Assembly (NCBI GenBank): GCA_026390635.1
Contig: JAPLFO010000161.1
Location: forward strand, 1-39,979
Source: Ignavibacteriales bacterium
Lineage (GTDB): Bacteria > Bacteroidota > Ignavibacteria > UBA10030 > UBA8401
DNA: 39,979 nt
Direction: 5' to 3'
Program-made: the position numbers and the translations under genes
Shown here: positions 16,944 through 25,544 of the stretch, in pieces
Layout: every line of letters begins with the position of its first letter
How positions within the stretch are numbered: the stretch's first letter is position 1
The notes under the pieces: generated by a model
The model's database searches: none
What the model was told of the DNA's origin: nothing
What the model saw: only the letters and a program-made list of their open reading frames with translations

Positions 16944-18235
16944 TTATGATTCAAATATCTCCGTCATCGCATCCGCATCTGCAAACAATTCTGCATGCAG
17001 CTTCTGCACCACTTCATCAACATGCTCTTCATCAATCACAAAGCTGAGATTAATTTCCGAGGCACCTTGCGAAATCATGTTGATGTTGATATGAGGAATG
17101 GCGCCCAGCATCCGTGCTGCCATACCCGCACTGTTGCGCAGATTGTCGCCGACAACACAGATGATTGCCTTGGGCTTGCTCACCGTAACGGTGGCAAATT
17201 CACCTAAATCCTTTACGATGTTATCCAGCGCGCTCACGTTGTCAATAGTGAGAGAAATGCTGACTTCCGATGTGGCAACGGTGTGCACAACGGTGCAGTA
17301 CTTGTGGAATACATCAAACACGTTTTCCAGAAATCCATGCGCCAGGAACATGCGTGTGGAGACAATGCTGACCAGCGTCACACCTTCTTTATACGCAATG
17401 GATTTGACAACACAATGCGCTTTCGTCTCGGGCTTTGCCACAATGAGCGTTCCGCCGTATTCCGGGCGGCGTGAATTGAGCACGCGAACCGGGATGTTCC
17501 GTTCCACCGCAGGCCGAATCGTCTCCGGATGCAGCACTCGGGCGCCAAAGTACGCGAGCTCCGCCGCTTCATCAAAAGACATCACACGGATTTTTTTCGC
17601 ATCTTTCACCACCGTCGGATCGGCGGAGAGAATGCCGTCCACATCCGTCCAGATCTGAATCTCCTCGGCTTTGACAAGAGCACCGACGATTGCAGCGGAA
17701 TAGTCCGAACCGCCGCGTCCGATCGTGGTCGTGATTCCCTGTGGCGTGGATCCGATGAAACCCTGCGTCATTACCACGTCCGACGTTTTCAACGCACCGA
17801 CGACTAGCTCCGCCAGTTTCTGTTCGACGATATCAAATTTTGGGACCGCCTTTGTAAACGCACTGTCCGTTATCATAAACGAGCGGGCATCGACAAACGT
17901 CGAATGCAATCCGCTTTTCAGGAACTGGTGATGAATAATGAGTGACGACATCCGCTCGCCGTATGAGGCAAATGTATCCAACGAACGGGGCGTCAACTCC
18001 CCGAGAACAGACACGCCATTCACGAGGGCTTTTAACTCGTCGGCGAAGATCGAAATAGTATTCGAAAGTAATTGTGCGGTATCGCCGTCGAACTCAGAAG
18101 CTGATTCGTCACTCCGGAACAGGCAGAGACGAGAACGATGAGTTTCTTCCTATGATCCCGGCTCACAATTCCCGTCAGCCTGCGGATGGCTTCGGCACTT
18201 TCAACAGAAGTGCCGCCGAATTTCATGACAATCAC
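16944..18235 (-). pseudogene. lysC: Aspartate kinase, disrupted by a frameshift and probable internal deletion
   Basis: Aspartokinase phosphorylates L-aspartate at the head of lysine, threonine and methionine synthesis. The N-terminal piece (GTG at 18235, AGGA seven bases upstream) holds VMKFGGTSV and VLVSACSGVTNQLL, then runs to a TAA at 18032. The rest continues in another frame with DELKALVNGVSVLGELTPRS, GRGGSDYSAA, WTDVDGILSADP and two ACT domains (VSIVSTRMF ... INMISQGASEINLSFVI) that would sense end product. The 1292-nt span is not a multiple of three. Between VTNQLL and GVSVLGE about 30 residues fewer are present than in E. coli LysC or ThrA. The break is at about 18085-18100. It could be an assembly error or a real inactivation. 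Confidence 0.9.
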
Positions 18236-18263
18236 GGCGATATCCTGAATATGAGAGAAAATA

Positions 18264-18308
18264 TTTGCCACAGTAGAAAAGAAGAGAGCACAGAGAACTT
18301 TTTTCAAT
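18264..18308 (+). repeat. Dispersed TTTGCCACAG ... GAGCACAGAG element
   Basis: TTTGCCACAG, then GAAAAGAAGAGAGCACAGAG and AACTTTTTTCAAT. The copy at 35421-35502 has the same head and tail but carries an extra internal hairpin, so the two define the ends of the element. Confidence 0.75.
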
Positions 18309-18372
18309 CGCTTCGGCGGGTGCGCGCACCTTGAGCAACGTTCGTCAAGCAGTTCTTTTTGTGAAAAATTAT

Positions 18373-18390
18373 GTCACCCCTACGGGGTTC
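18373..18390 (-). repeat. Inverted single copy of the CCCC-hairpin repeat
   Basis: GTCACCCCTACGGGGTTC is the inverse of GAACCCCGAAGGGGTGAC in the tandem duplication at 18518 and 18605, apart from the loop. Confidence 0.7.
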
Positions 18391-18461
18391 ATTTAGAGAT
18401 TCGGTATCAACTACAACACTGTCATCCCTTCGGGATTTTGTCGCACTTGTATTGACGCAGA

Positions 18462-18635
18462 TAAGAACGCCGAAGGCGTGACATCATTGTAGAACCATGA
18501 CAATCCACTGGCAGATTGAACCCCGAAGGGGTGACATTGTTTTCCACGTAAGAACGCCGAAGGCGTGACATCATTGTAGAACCATGACAATCCACTGGCA
18601 GATTGAACCCTGAAGGGGTGACATTGTTTTCCACG
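18462..18635 (+). repeat. 87-bp tandem duplication (two copies)
   Basis: Unit 1 is 18462-18548 and unit 2 is 18549-18635. They differ at one base (CCCC versus CCCT). Each contains two small hairpins, CGCC-GAA-GGCG and CCCC-GAA-GGGG, followed by GTGACAT. The near identity points to a recent duplication. Confidence 0.9.
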
Positions 18636-18694
18636 CGCATCTGCGCTTCTATTATAAGGTAGCATTCAGCGGGAAAAAAGCAAGAATCCGGCCG

Positions 18695-21331
18695 TTACTC
18701 CTTCTTGAAACAGAGCACGCCTTCCCGTTCCAGCGTGACCGTGATCGAATCGCCGTCTCCAAATTCACCGGCAAGGATTTTTTCCGACAGACAATTGACG
18801 ATGTGCTTCTGGATCACCCGTTTCAACGGCCGCGCACCCAGCGTCGGGTCATATCCCAGCTGTGCAAGCCATTCCTTTGCATCGTCCGTCACTGTCAGTT
18901 TCATTTCCTTTCTCGCCAGAAGCTGCTGCACATTCTTCAACTGGAGATCCACAACCGCTGCAATGTCCTTTCGGGTCAGAGGCTTGAAGAGAATGATTTC
19001 ATCCACCCTGTTCAGAAATTCCGGACGGATGTTTTGGCGCAATAGATCCAACATATCGCCGCGCAGTTCGCCCACTTTGTCCGCCCACTCCTCGTCGTTC
19101 CGCAGTTCCGCCACTTTTTCCTGGATGAAATGTGATCCGAGATTGGACGTCATGATAATCAATGTGTTTTTGAAGTTCACCGTTCTGCCTTTGGAGTCGG
19201 TCAGGCGGCCGTCATCCAGCAGTTGCAGCAGAACGTTGAAAACCTCCGGATGTGCTTTCTCAATTTCATCCAGCAGTACGACCGAATACTGTTTACGCCG
19301 CACCGCTTCCGTCAGTTGACCCCCTTCCTCATAACCGACATAGCCGGGAGGAGCTCCGATCAGACGGGAGACAGAGAATTTTTCCATGTATTCGGACATA
19401 TCGATCCGCACCAGCGCATTTTCATCGTTGAAAAGAACGTGCGCCAGCGACCGTGCCAATTCTGTCTTGCCGACACCGGTGGTTCCCAGAAAAATGAACG
19501 AGCCGATGGGGCGTTTCTCATCCTGCAGTCCCGACCGGCTGCGGCGGACGGCGTCGCTCACAGCCTTCACCGCTTCTTCCTGATTCACCATCCGGTCGTG
19601 AATCTTCTCTTCCAGATGCAGCAATTTGGCACGTTCGCTTTCCAACATCCGCGTCACGGGAATTCCAGTCCATCGCGAAACGATTTCCGCAATATCCTCG
19701 GCATCCACTTCTTCCTTCAGCATCTTATGATCTTTTTGAATCGCGGATAGTTTTGCCGTTGCCTCTTTTATTTTCTTGTCCAATCCGATCAACACGCCAT
19801 AGCGGAGTTCGGCAACCCTCGCCAGATCGCCTTCGCGTTCTTTGCGGTCTGCCTCGGCTCTTGTGGATTCAATTTCCTCTTTCATCGATCGGATCGATTG
19901 AATGAGCTGCTTTTCATTCTGCCAATGCGTCTTCAGTGCGTCCCGCCCGGACTGCAATTCTGACACATCCTGTTTCAACTGGCTGAGGCGGGATTCGATC
20001 TGTGCCCTATCGGCAGCGTCGGCATAATCCGCGCTGAGTTCACGCTTGATCGCTTCGCGTTCGATTTCCAGCTGCTGGATCTTGCGCTCGGCGGTATCCA
20101 GCTCCTCCGGCATGGAATCAATTTCAATGCGGAGCTTGGAGGCTGCCTCATCCACGAGATCGATCGCCTTGTCCGGCAGAAAACGGTCGGCGATGTAGCG
20201 GTCGCTCAATTGCGCCGCAGCCACGATGGCACCGTCGGTAATGCGGACGCCATGATGCACCTCGTACCGTTCGCTAAGGCCGCGCAGAATCGAAATCGTG
20301 TCTTCCACCGACGGCTCGTTGACAAGCACAGGCTGAAAGCGTCGTTCGAGCGCCGGATCTTTTTCGATATATTTGCGGTATTCATCCAACGTCGTCGCAC
20401 CGATCGCGCGCAGATCGCCGCGCGCCAGCGCCGGCTTCAGCATGTTGGCGGCATCGACTGACCCCTGCGCTGCTCCCGCTCCGACTACCGTATGGAGTTC
20501 GTCGATGAACAGTATAACCTCGCCATTGGAATTTTCGACTTCCTTCAGCACGGCCTTCAGACGTTCTTCGAATTGTCCGCGAAACGTGGCGCCGGCAATC
20601 AGGGCCGCCATGTCCAGTGCAATGATGCGTTTGCTCTTAAGATTCTCCGGCACATCGCCGGTAATGATGCGATGGGCGAGCCCTTCGGCAATTGCCGTCT
20701 TTCCGACTCCCGGCTCTCCGATGAGGACCGGATTGTTTTTTGTGCGCCTCGACAGCACCTGGAGGACGCGTCTGATTTCTTCATCGCGGCCGATCACAGG
20801 ATCGAGTTTTCCTTTGCGTGCGAGTTCGTTCAGATCTCGGCCGAATTTATCAAGAGACTGGAACTTGTCTTCCGGCGTTTGATCGGTGACGCGCTGGGAA
20901 CCCCGCACGTCTTTCATGGCTTTCATGATGGCTTCACGGGTGACGCCCTGATCGAACAGGAGCTTCGCCGCGGCGTTCTGCTTCAATTCCAGAATCGCGA
21001 GAAGGATGTGCTCGGTGCTGACAAAATCATCCTTCAGCAGTTCGATCTCCTTCTGCGCCTGCTCGAGCAGCCGCTGCACCATCGGGGATGCAAACTGCTG
21101 ACCGCCCTGTATTTTGGGGAGCTTTTCGATCAGCTCGAGCATCTTGATTTTCACGTAGTCCACATTCGCGCCGATCTTCTGGAGGATGGGGATGACGATT
21201 CCCTGAGGGTCTTGAATCAGTGCAGCGACCAGATGTTCCGGTTCGATGGCCTGATTGCCGTAGTGGGAAGCAATTTCCTGTGCATTCTGCACCGCTTCCT
21301 GCGCCTTGATCGTAAATTTGTTGAGGTTCAT
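18695..21331 (-). CDS. clpB: ATP-dependent disaggregase ClpB
   Basis: 878 residues, full length. ClpB works with DnaK to pull aggregated proteins apart in the cytoplasm. It has the Clp N-domain ([18 protein letters not shown] ..., 1-145), the first AAA+ module with GEPGVGKT (205-212) and [12 protein letters not shown], and the long coiled-coil middle domain (about 405-530) that binds DnaK and marks it as ClpB rather than ClpA/C. The second AAA+ module has [22 protein letters not shown] and a C-terminal [17 protein letters not shown] lies eight bases before the ATG at 21331; an in-frame GTG at 21337 is less likely. It follows dnaK on the same strand, separated by a terminator and hairpins. Intact. 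Confidence 0.97.
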   Translation of the reverse strand: MNLNKFTIKAQEAVQNAQEIASHYGNQAIEPEHLVAALIQDPQGIVIPILQKIGANVDYVKIKMLELIEKLPKIQGGQQFASPMVQRLLEQAQKEIELLKDDFVSTEHILLAILELKQNAAAKLLFDQGVTREAIMKAMKDVRGSQRVTDQTPEDKFQSLDKFGRDLNELARKGKLDPVIGRDEEIRRVLQVLSRRTKNNPVLIGEPGVGKTAIAEGLAHRIITGDVPENLKSKRIIALDMAALIAGATFRGQFEERLKAVLKEVENSNGEVILFIDELHTVVGAGAAQGSVDAANMLKPALARGDLRAIGATTLDEYRKYIEKDPALERRFQPVLVNEPSVEDTISILRGLSERYEVHHGVRITDGAIVAAAQLSDRYIADRFLPDKAIDLVDEAASKLRIEIDSMPEELDTAERKIQQLEIEREAIKRELSADYADAADRAQIESRLSQLKQDVSELQSGRDALKTHWQNEKQLIQSIRSMKEEIESTRAEADRKEREGDLARVAELRYGVLIGLDKKIKEATAKLSAIQKDHKMLKEEVDAEDIAEIVSRWTGIPVTRMLESERAKLLHLEEKIHDRMVNQEEAVKAVSDAVRRSRSGLQDEKRPIGSFIFLGTTGVGKTELARSLAHVLFNDENALVRIDMSEYMEKFSVSRLIGAPPGYVGYEEGGQLTEAVRRKQYSVVLLDEIEKAHPEVFNVLLQLLDDGRLTDSKGRTVNFKNTLIIMTSNLGSHFIQEKVAELRNDEEWADKVGELRGDMLDLLRQNIRPEFLNRVDEIILFKPLTRKDIAAVVDLQLKNVQQLLARKEMKLTVTDDAKEWLAQLGYDPTLGARPLKRVIQKHIVNCLSEKILAGEFGDGDSITVTLEREGVLCFKKE

Positions 21332-21387
21332 AATCACAATCCTTTAAACTCGTGTGTCTCCCTGTAGCCCGACTCCACAGCCTGTAG

Positions 21388-21473
21388 CTCGACTTCGTGG
21401 AGTCGAGTTCCAAAACAAATGCTGGTGCGCTATTGCTTTCGTAGTTCTGCGGCTCGACTCCTTAGAGTCGAGC
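21388..21473. repeat. Pair of CTCGACT hairpins between dnaK and clpB
   Basis: CTCGACT...AGTCGAG (21388-21407) and a 9-bp stem GCTCGACTC/GAGTCGAGC with loop CTTA (21452-21473). Both are flanked by GTAG or CTAC, and a third degenerate half-copy (TGTAGCCCGACTCC) lies at about 21363-21376. This is an intergenic palindrome family, distinct from the CACAGAG elements. Confidence 0.65.
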
Positions 21474-21527
21474 TACATTTATAGAATCGAGCGACAAATC
21501 GGCTGACTGTTGTCAATATCCCACTAC

Positions 21528-21556
21528 ACAAAAGGCGAGGAGTCCTCGCCTTTTGT
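21528..21556 (-). terminator. Rho-independent terminator after dnaK
   Basis: An 11-bp stem CAAAAGGCGAG/CTCGCCTTTTG with a 5-nt loop and a T-run on the transcript side, about 30 bp past the dnaK stop. It is nearly symmetric, but no gene points at it from the other side. Confidence 0.85.
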
Positions 21557-21585
21557 ATGATACTGCTCAATGCTCCGGGTTGTGA

Positions 21586-23517
21586 CTATTTATCATCAAC
21601 AACTTCGAAGTCGGCGTTCTCTACCTTTTTGTCATCTTTGCCGCCGGCACTCTGCTGTCCGGTGCTGGAACCCGGTTCGGGACCAGACTGCTGAGGTCCG
21701 GTGCCCGGCTGCTTCGCAGCTTCATACATGTGCGTCGAAGCGTCATTCCAGATGGCGTTCAGCGCTTCCATCTTTGCCTTGATATCCGCTACAACATTTG
21801 CCTTTATTGATTCTTCCAGTGCCGCAGCAGCTGCTTCCAGCTTCGACTTAACATCGGCCGGGATCTTATCTCCCAGCTCTTTCAATTGCTTCTTTGTTGA
21901 GAACACAAGATTGTCGGCATGGTTTTTTGCTTCGATATCTTCCTTGCGCTTGGTATCTTCTGCCGCATGCCGTTGAGCATCAGCCTTCATTTTTTCCACT
22001 TCATCCTTACTGAGACCGGACGACGATGTAATACGGATACTTTGTTCCTTGTTCGTCGCCTTATCCTTTGCCATCACATGCAGCATGCCGTTGGCATCGA
22101 TATCAAACGTCACTTCGACCTGCGGAACACCGCGCGGTGCAGGCGGAATTCCATCCAGATGAAATTTGCCGAGCGTCCGGTTGTCGCTGGCCATCGGACG
22201 TTCCCCTTGCAGGATGTTGATTTCCACCGAGGTCTGGTTGTCCGCCGCGGTGCTGAAGACTTCACTCTTCTTTGTCGGGATAGTTGTATTCGCATCGATC
22301 AATTTGGTCATGACGCTGCCAAGCGTTTCGATACCGAGCGACAGCGGAGTCACATCCAGCAGCAGGACATCCGTTACGTCGCCGGAGAGCACGCCGCCCT
22401 GAATAGCCGCTCCGATTGCAACGACTTCATCCGGATTGACGCCTTTGTGACCTTCTTTGCCAAAAATATCTTTTACCAACTGCATGACGCGCGGCACGCG
22501 TGTCATACCACCGACCATAATGACTTCGTCGATCTGACTCGGCTGCAGGCCCGCATCTTTCAGGGCTTTTTCTACCGGAGGGATACAGCGGCGGACCAAA
22601 TCGTCCACCAGTTGTTCAAATTTTGCGCGCGTGAGGTTCAAATTAAGATGCTTCGGTCCATCCGCCGTTGCCGTAATAAACGGCAAATTGATTTCAGTCT
22701 GGTTCAGCTGAGACAGCTCCATCTTTGCCTTTTCCGCGGCTTCGCGCAAGCGTTGCAGCGCCATCGGATCTTTCAGCAGATCGATTCCTTCAGTCTTCTT
22801 GAATTCCTCAGCGATATATTCCAGCAGACGCTGGTCAAAATTGTCACCTCCGAGATGCGTGTCGCCGTTCGTCGATTTCACTTCGAAGACGCCATCGCCC
22901 AGTTCGAGAACCGAGATATCGAATGTTCCGCCGCCGAGATCAAACACCGCGACCTTCGAGTCTTTGCCTTTCTTGTCGAGACCATACGCCAGCGCAGCTG
23001 CCGTCGGCTCGTTGATGATGCGGCGCACTGTCAATCCGGCAATCTCGCCGGCTTCCTTTGTCGCCTGGCGCTGAGCGTCGTTAAAATACGCGGGGACCGT
23101 GATGACAGCATCCGTCACCTTTTGTCCGAGATAATCCTCGGCAGTCTGCTTCATCTTCTGAAGAATCATCGCAGATACTTCCGGGGGAGAATAGACACGA
23201 TCGTCAATCTGCACACGGGCGGTATTATTGTCACCGGTCACCACTTTGTACGGAACAAGCTTCATTTCCTCATTCACTTCATTCATGAAGCGGCCCATGA
23301 AGCGCTTGATTGAAAAGACGGTATTCTGGGAGTTCGTCACCGCTTGGCGTTTTGCCGGCTGACCGACGAGGCGCTCTCCGTTTTTTGCAAATCCGATAAT
23401 TGAAGGGGTCGTCCGCATACCTTCTGCGTTCGCAATGACTACGGGATCGTTTCCTTCCATCACCGCAACGACCGAATTTGTCGTTCCAAGATCGATTCCA
23501 ATGATTTTTCCAGCCAT
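21586..23517 (-). CDS. dnaK: Molecular chaperone DnaK (Hsp70)
   Basis: 643 residues, full length. The ATPase domain begins with [18 protein letters not shown], with [29 protein letters not shown] and [11 protein letters not shown]. The substrate domain has [13 protein letters not shown] and [19 protein letters not shown], and the C-terminal tail ends in the EEVD-like FEVVDDK. It binds unfolded segments in an ATP-driven cycle with DnaJ/GrpE, which are not in the window. AGGAG precedes the ATG. No CIRCE operator (TTAGCACTC-N9-GAGTGCTAA) is seen upstream; instead a sigma-54-type promoter lies about 60 bp before the start. It is divergent from birA and followed by clpB on the same strand. Confidence 0.98.
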   Translation of the reverse strand: MAGKIIGIDLGTTNSVVAVMEGNDPVVIANAEGMRTTPSIIGFAKNGERLVGQPAKRQAVTNSQNTVFSIKRFMGRFMNEVNEEMKLVPYKVVTGDNNTARVQIDDRVYSPPEVSAMILQKMKQTAEDYLGQKVTDAVITVPAYFNDAQRQATKEAGEIAGLTVRRIINEPTAAALAYGLDKKGKDSKVAVFDLGGGTFDISVLELGDGVFEVKSTNGDTHLGGDNFDQRLLEYIAEEFKKTEGIDLLKDPMALQRLREAAEKAKMELSQLNQTEINLPFITATADGPKHLNLNLTRAKFEQLVDDLVRRCIPPVEKALKDAGLQPSQIDEVIMVGGMTRVPRVMQLVKDIFGKEGHKGVNPDEVVAIGAAIQGGVLSGDVTDVLLLDVTPLSLGIETLGSVMTKLIDANTTIPTKKSEVFSTAADNQTSVEINILQGERPMASDNRTLGKFHLDGIPPAPRGVPQVEVTFDIDANGMLHVMAKDKATNKEQSIRITSSSGLSKDEVEKMKADAQRHAAEDTKRKEDIEAKNHADNLVFSTKKQLKELGDKIPADVKSKLEAAAAALEESIKANVVADIKAKMEALNAIWNDASTHMYEAAKQPGTGPQQSGPEPGSSTGQQSAGGKDDKKVENADFEVVDDK

Positions 23518-23576
23518 TTCCAGCTCCTGTTCTTCAGTTGTTTTTCACATGAGTATCAGTTTTCTGGCAACCATAC

Positions 23577-23593
23577 CGCAATAGCCGTGCCAA
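23577..23593 (-). promoter_or_regulatory. Sigma-54 (-24/-12) promoter for dnaK
   Basis: On the minus strand TTGGCACG-GCTA-TTGC-G matches the RpoN consensus YTGGCACG-N4-TTGCW at every position but the last. GG and GC are separated by exactly ten bases. The predicted transcription start is near 23566, giving a 5' leader of about 49 nt to the dnaK ATG. Confidence 0.7.
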
Positions 23594-23693
23594 CTAGAAA
23601 GCCCAAAAAAGAGCGAAAATCGCATCATCGTCTATGCCATAATGACTCATTAATCGGCAATTTTGGCGCACAAATCATTTGCTGGCAGTTTTC

Positions 23694-23726
23694 TGACATT
23701 TTGTCAAAAGGTGCGTTGGCAAAATG
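23694..23726. promoter_or_regulatory. Palindromes in the dnaK-birA divergent region; possible enhancer-binding-protein site
   Basis: TGACA-TTT-TGTCA (23694-23706) overlaps a second dyad, CATTTTG-N16-CAAAATG (23697-23726). They lie about 130-160 bp upstream of the predicted sigma-54 start of dnaK, where activators of RpoN promoters bind. They could instead serve birA: a loose TTG-N21-TACCTTG promoter-like string follows at 23732-23762. The rest of the 289-bp gap holds nothing recognised. Confidence 0.4.
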
Positions 23727-23806
23727 ATTCCTTGACTTTCCTTCAAACATTTACTTACCTTGTTACTCAATTGTACAACAGTCAACAGCGGTTTGAGATA
23801 AAAGAC

Positions 23807-24537
23807 GTGCAGAAACACAGCTTCGGGGCGAAGGTGTTTCAATTTGAGTCGATCGACTCAACGAATAGCTTTGCAAAAAGTCTCGAAGAGTCTGACGCTC
23901 CGCACGGAACGATTATTATTGCGGAGGAACAGACAGCCGGACATGGACGAATGGGACGGCGATGGCATTCTTCCGCAGGAGAAAACTTACTCTTCACGGT
24001 CATTCTGAGACCGGATGTAGCGGCGGACCGGCTGCTCCTCCTCCCCCTTGCCGCCGCCGTTGGAATCGCCGAGGGAATTGAACAGATGACCGGTGTTTCA
24101 CTTGAGACAAAGTGGCCGAACGACCTTCTCTATGACAGGAAAAAGATTTGCGGGATTCTAATTGAAGGCTCGATAGATTCAACCGGCGCGACAGCCATTG
24201 CACTGGGGGCGGGAATCAACATCAATCAAACTTTTTTCCCTCCTGAGATTGAGGCGTCTGCCGGCTCGCTTTCTCTGATTACCGGACATCAGTGGTCAAA
24301 GCAGGAGTTACTCGACACGATTCTTCTTTGCCTTGAAGAGAAATACAACGACCTGTGTACTTCATTTGCACCTTCAATCCTTGCCGCATGGAAAAAGCGT
24401 ACGACCATGCTCGGAAATGTGCATACGACGCCACAGCCGTCGATCTTGACCACCTGGGCGCACTCATCGTCCGCCGCCCGGACGGAACGCTTCACACCGT
24501 CTATGCCGGCGACGTTTCCGTGCACCCTCTGGAGTGA
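23807..24537 (+). pseudogene. birA: Biotin-[acetyl-CoA carboxylase] ligase, catalytic type without HTH, frameshifted near the C-terminus
   Basis: Biotin protein ligase attaches biotin to the carboxyl carrier protein. The sequence shows FESIDSTNSFAKSL, the biotinyl-AMP loop GHGRMGRRW, KWPNDLLYDRKKICGILIEG and GAGININQ. It has no N-terminal helix-turn-helix, so it is not a repressor. After AAWKKRTTMLG the original frame turns into unrelated sequence ending at 24547. The expected C-terminal domain (DATAVDLDHLGALIVRRPDG ... VYAGDVSVHPLE) is in another frame, ending with TGA at 24537. About 10-15 residues between the two seem absent; the break lies at about 24405-24432. The start is uncertain: GTG at 23807 is preferred, TTG at 23771 is possible. 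coaX follows 63 bp later, a common pairing. Confidence 0.88.
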
Positions 24538-24600
24538 ATCGCGATGAAGAAAACAAAGAAAATACAACGCAGCTCACTTCGTTCTTCGAAGGACAATCAT

Positions 24601-25377
24601 ATGATTCTCGCAGTCGACATCGGCAACACGCATACGGTATTCGGTATTTATGATAAGAAAAAACTCCTGGGCAATTGGAGGGTAACAAGCTTCGTCACGC
24701 GAACCGAAGACGAATTCGGCGCTCTCGTAACGAACTTTTGTGCAGACGCCGGCATCAGCACAAAGAAAGTCACGGCTGTCGGTATTTCCTCTGTGGTCCC
24801 CAGTCTGACGGATGCCATGCAGCGAATGTCCCGCAAATATTTCAATCTCGATCCTCTTATTATATCATCATCAGTTCCTCTCCCCATCAAGATTCTGTAT
24901 GAGGATCCCACGTCCGTCGGGGCCGATCGCATCTGCAATGCCGTTGCCGGTTATGAGAAGTACGGCGGTCCGCTGGTCGTCATCGATTTTGGAACTGCGA
25001 CAACATTCGACGTCATTTCGAAAGCGGGAGAATACCTCGGCGGAGCCATTGCTCCCGGGCTTGAAACGGCGGCAGGTGAATTGCATCGGCGCGCCGCAAA
25101 ACTTCCCAAAGTCGATCTCCACTTCCCGAAAAATATCATCGGAAAGAACACAGTGCAGAGCATGCAATCCGGCGTTCTCTATGGCGCTCTGGACAGCATG
25201 GAAACCATGGTGCGCCGCATTTCAAAAGAAATAGACGACTATCCCACTGTTGTCGCCACCGGCGGTTTTTCCGAATTGATGGCCAAGCATTCAAAACTGA
25301 TCAACAAACATGAGCCAACGCTTGTGCTGGACGGCATCCGACTCATCGTCGAGAAAACGATGTCGAAAAAGAAATAG
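24601..25377 (+). CDS. coaX: Type III pantothenate kinase
   Basis: 258 residues, complete. CoaX phosphorylates pantothenate in the first step of coenzyme A synthesis and belongs to the ASKHA fold. The motifs seen are MILAVDIGNTHTVFG (phosphate 1), DPTSVGADRICNAVAGYEKY, VVIDFGTATTFDVI (phosphate 2), GGAIAPGLE and VVATGGFS. The ATG at 24601 has AAGGA seven bases upstream; in-frame codons from 24544 are poorly supported. It sits directly after birA on the same strand, as in many bacteria. Confidence 0.96.
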   Translation: MILAVDIGNTHTVFGIYDKKKLLGNWRVTSFVTRTEDEFGALVTNFCADAGISTKKVTAVGISSVVPSLTDAMQRMSRKYFNLDPLIISSSVPLPIKILYEDPTSVGADRICNAVAGYEKYGGPLVVIDFGTATTFDVISKAGEYLGGAIAPGLETAAGELHRRAAKLPKVDLHFPKNIIGKNTVQSMQSGVLYGALDSMETMVRRISKEIDDYPTVVATGGFSELMAKHSKLINKHEPTLVLDGIRLIVEKTMSKKK

Positions 25378-25407
25378 CTCTGACCAGTACAACGGAGAGA
25401 ACCCACG

Positions 25408-25435
25408 TGGTCGTCTCGGCTGCGCTCGACGACCA
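25408..25435. repeat. Intergenic hairpin, relative of the 7300-7331 hairpin
   Basis: Stem TGGTCGTC/GACGACCA with loop TCGGCTGCGCTC. Compared with the hairpin at 7300-7331, the A-T pair inside the stem (GTCATC/GATGAC) is G-C here (GTCGTC/GACGAC), a compensatory change. It lies 31 bp after the coaX stop. Confidence 0.75.
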
Positions 25436-25544
25436 TTTCCACGCATTCCTTGCAAAAGTAGCCATCCTTTCGTACCATACCTGATACGATAAGGCCCTCT
25501 CCCCCGGCCTTCTTCATACCCATACGATTTTCTGAAAGAAACCC

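Larger units (their letters stand above)
18236..18694. other. Intergenic region between clpB and lysC, filled with repeats
   Basis: 459 bp with no supportable gene. From left to right it holds a TTTGCCACAG/GAGCACAGAG element, single hairpins ACCCC-TAC-GGGGT (18376-18388) and TCCC-TTC-GGGA (about 18425), and an 87-bp tandem duplication. Short frames crossing it (NNVTPSGFNLPVDCHG) are repeat-derived and not taken as genes. Confidence 0.8.

Noticed and set aside
18462-18635. CRISPR array
   Set aside because: Only two contiguous identical units with no variable spacers and no cas genes nearby.
18411-18665. 72-84-codon frames with repeated NNVTPSGFNLPVDCHG
   Set aside because: Products of the 87-bp tandem hairpin repeat, not genes.
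21919-23313. 464-codon plus-strand open frame
   Set aside because: Antisense to dnaK; a codon-bias shadow rich in Arg, His and Phe.
23518-23806. CIRCE operator for HrcA at dnaK
   Set aside because: No TTAGCACTC-N9-GAGTGCTAA-like sequence could be found in this gap.
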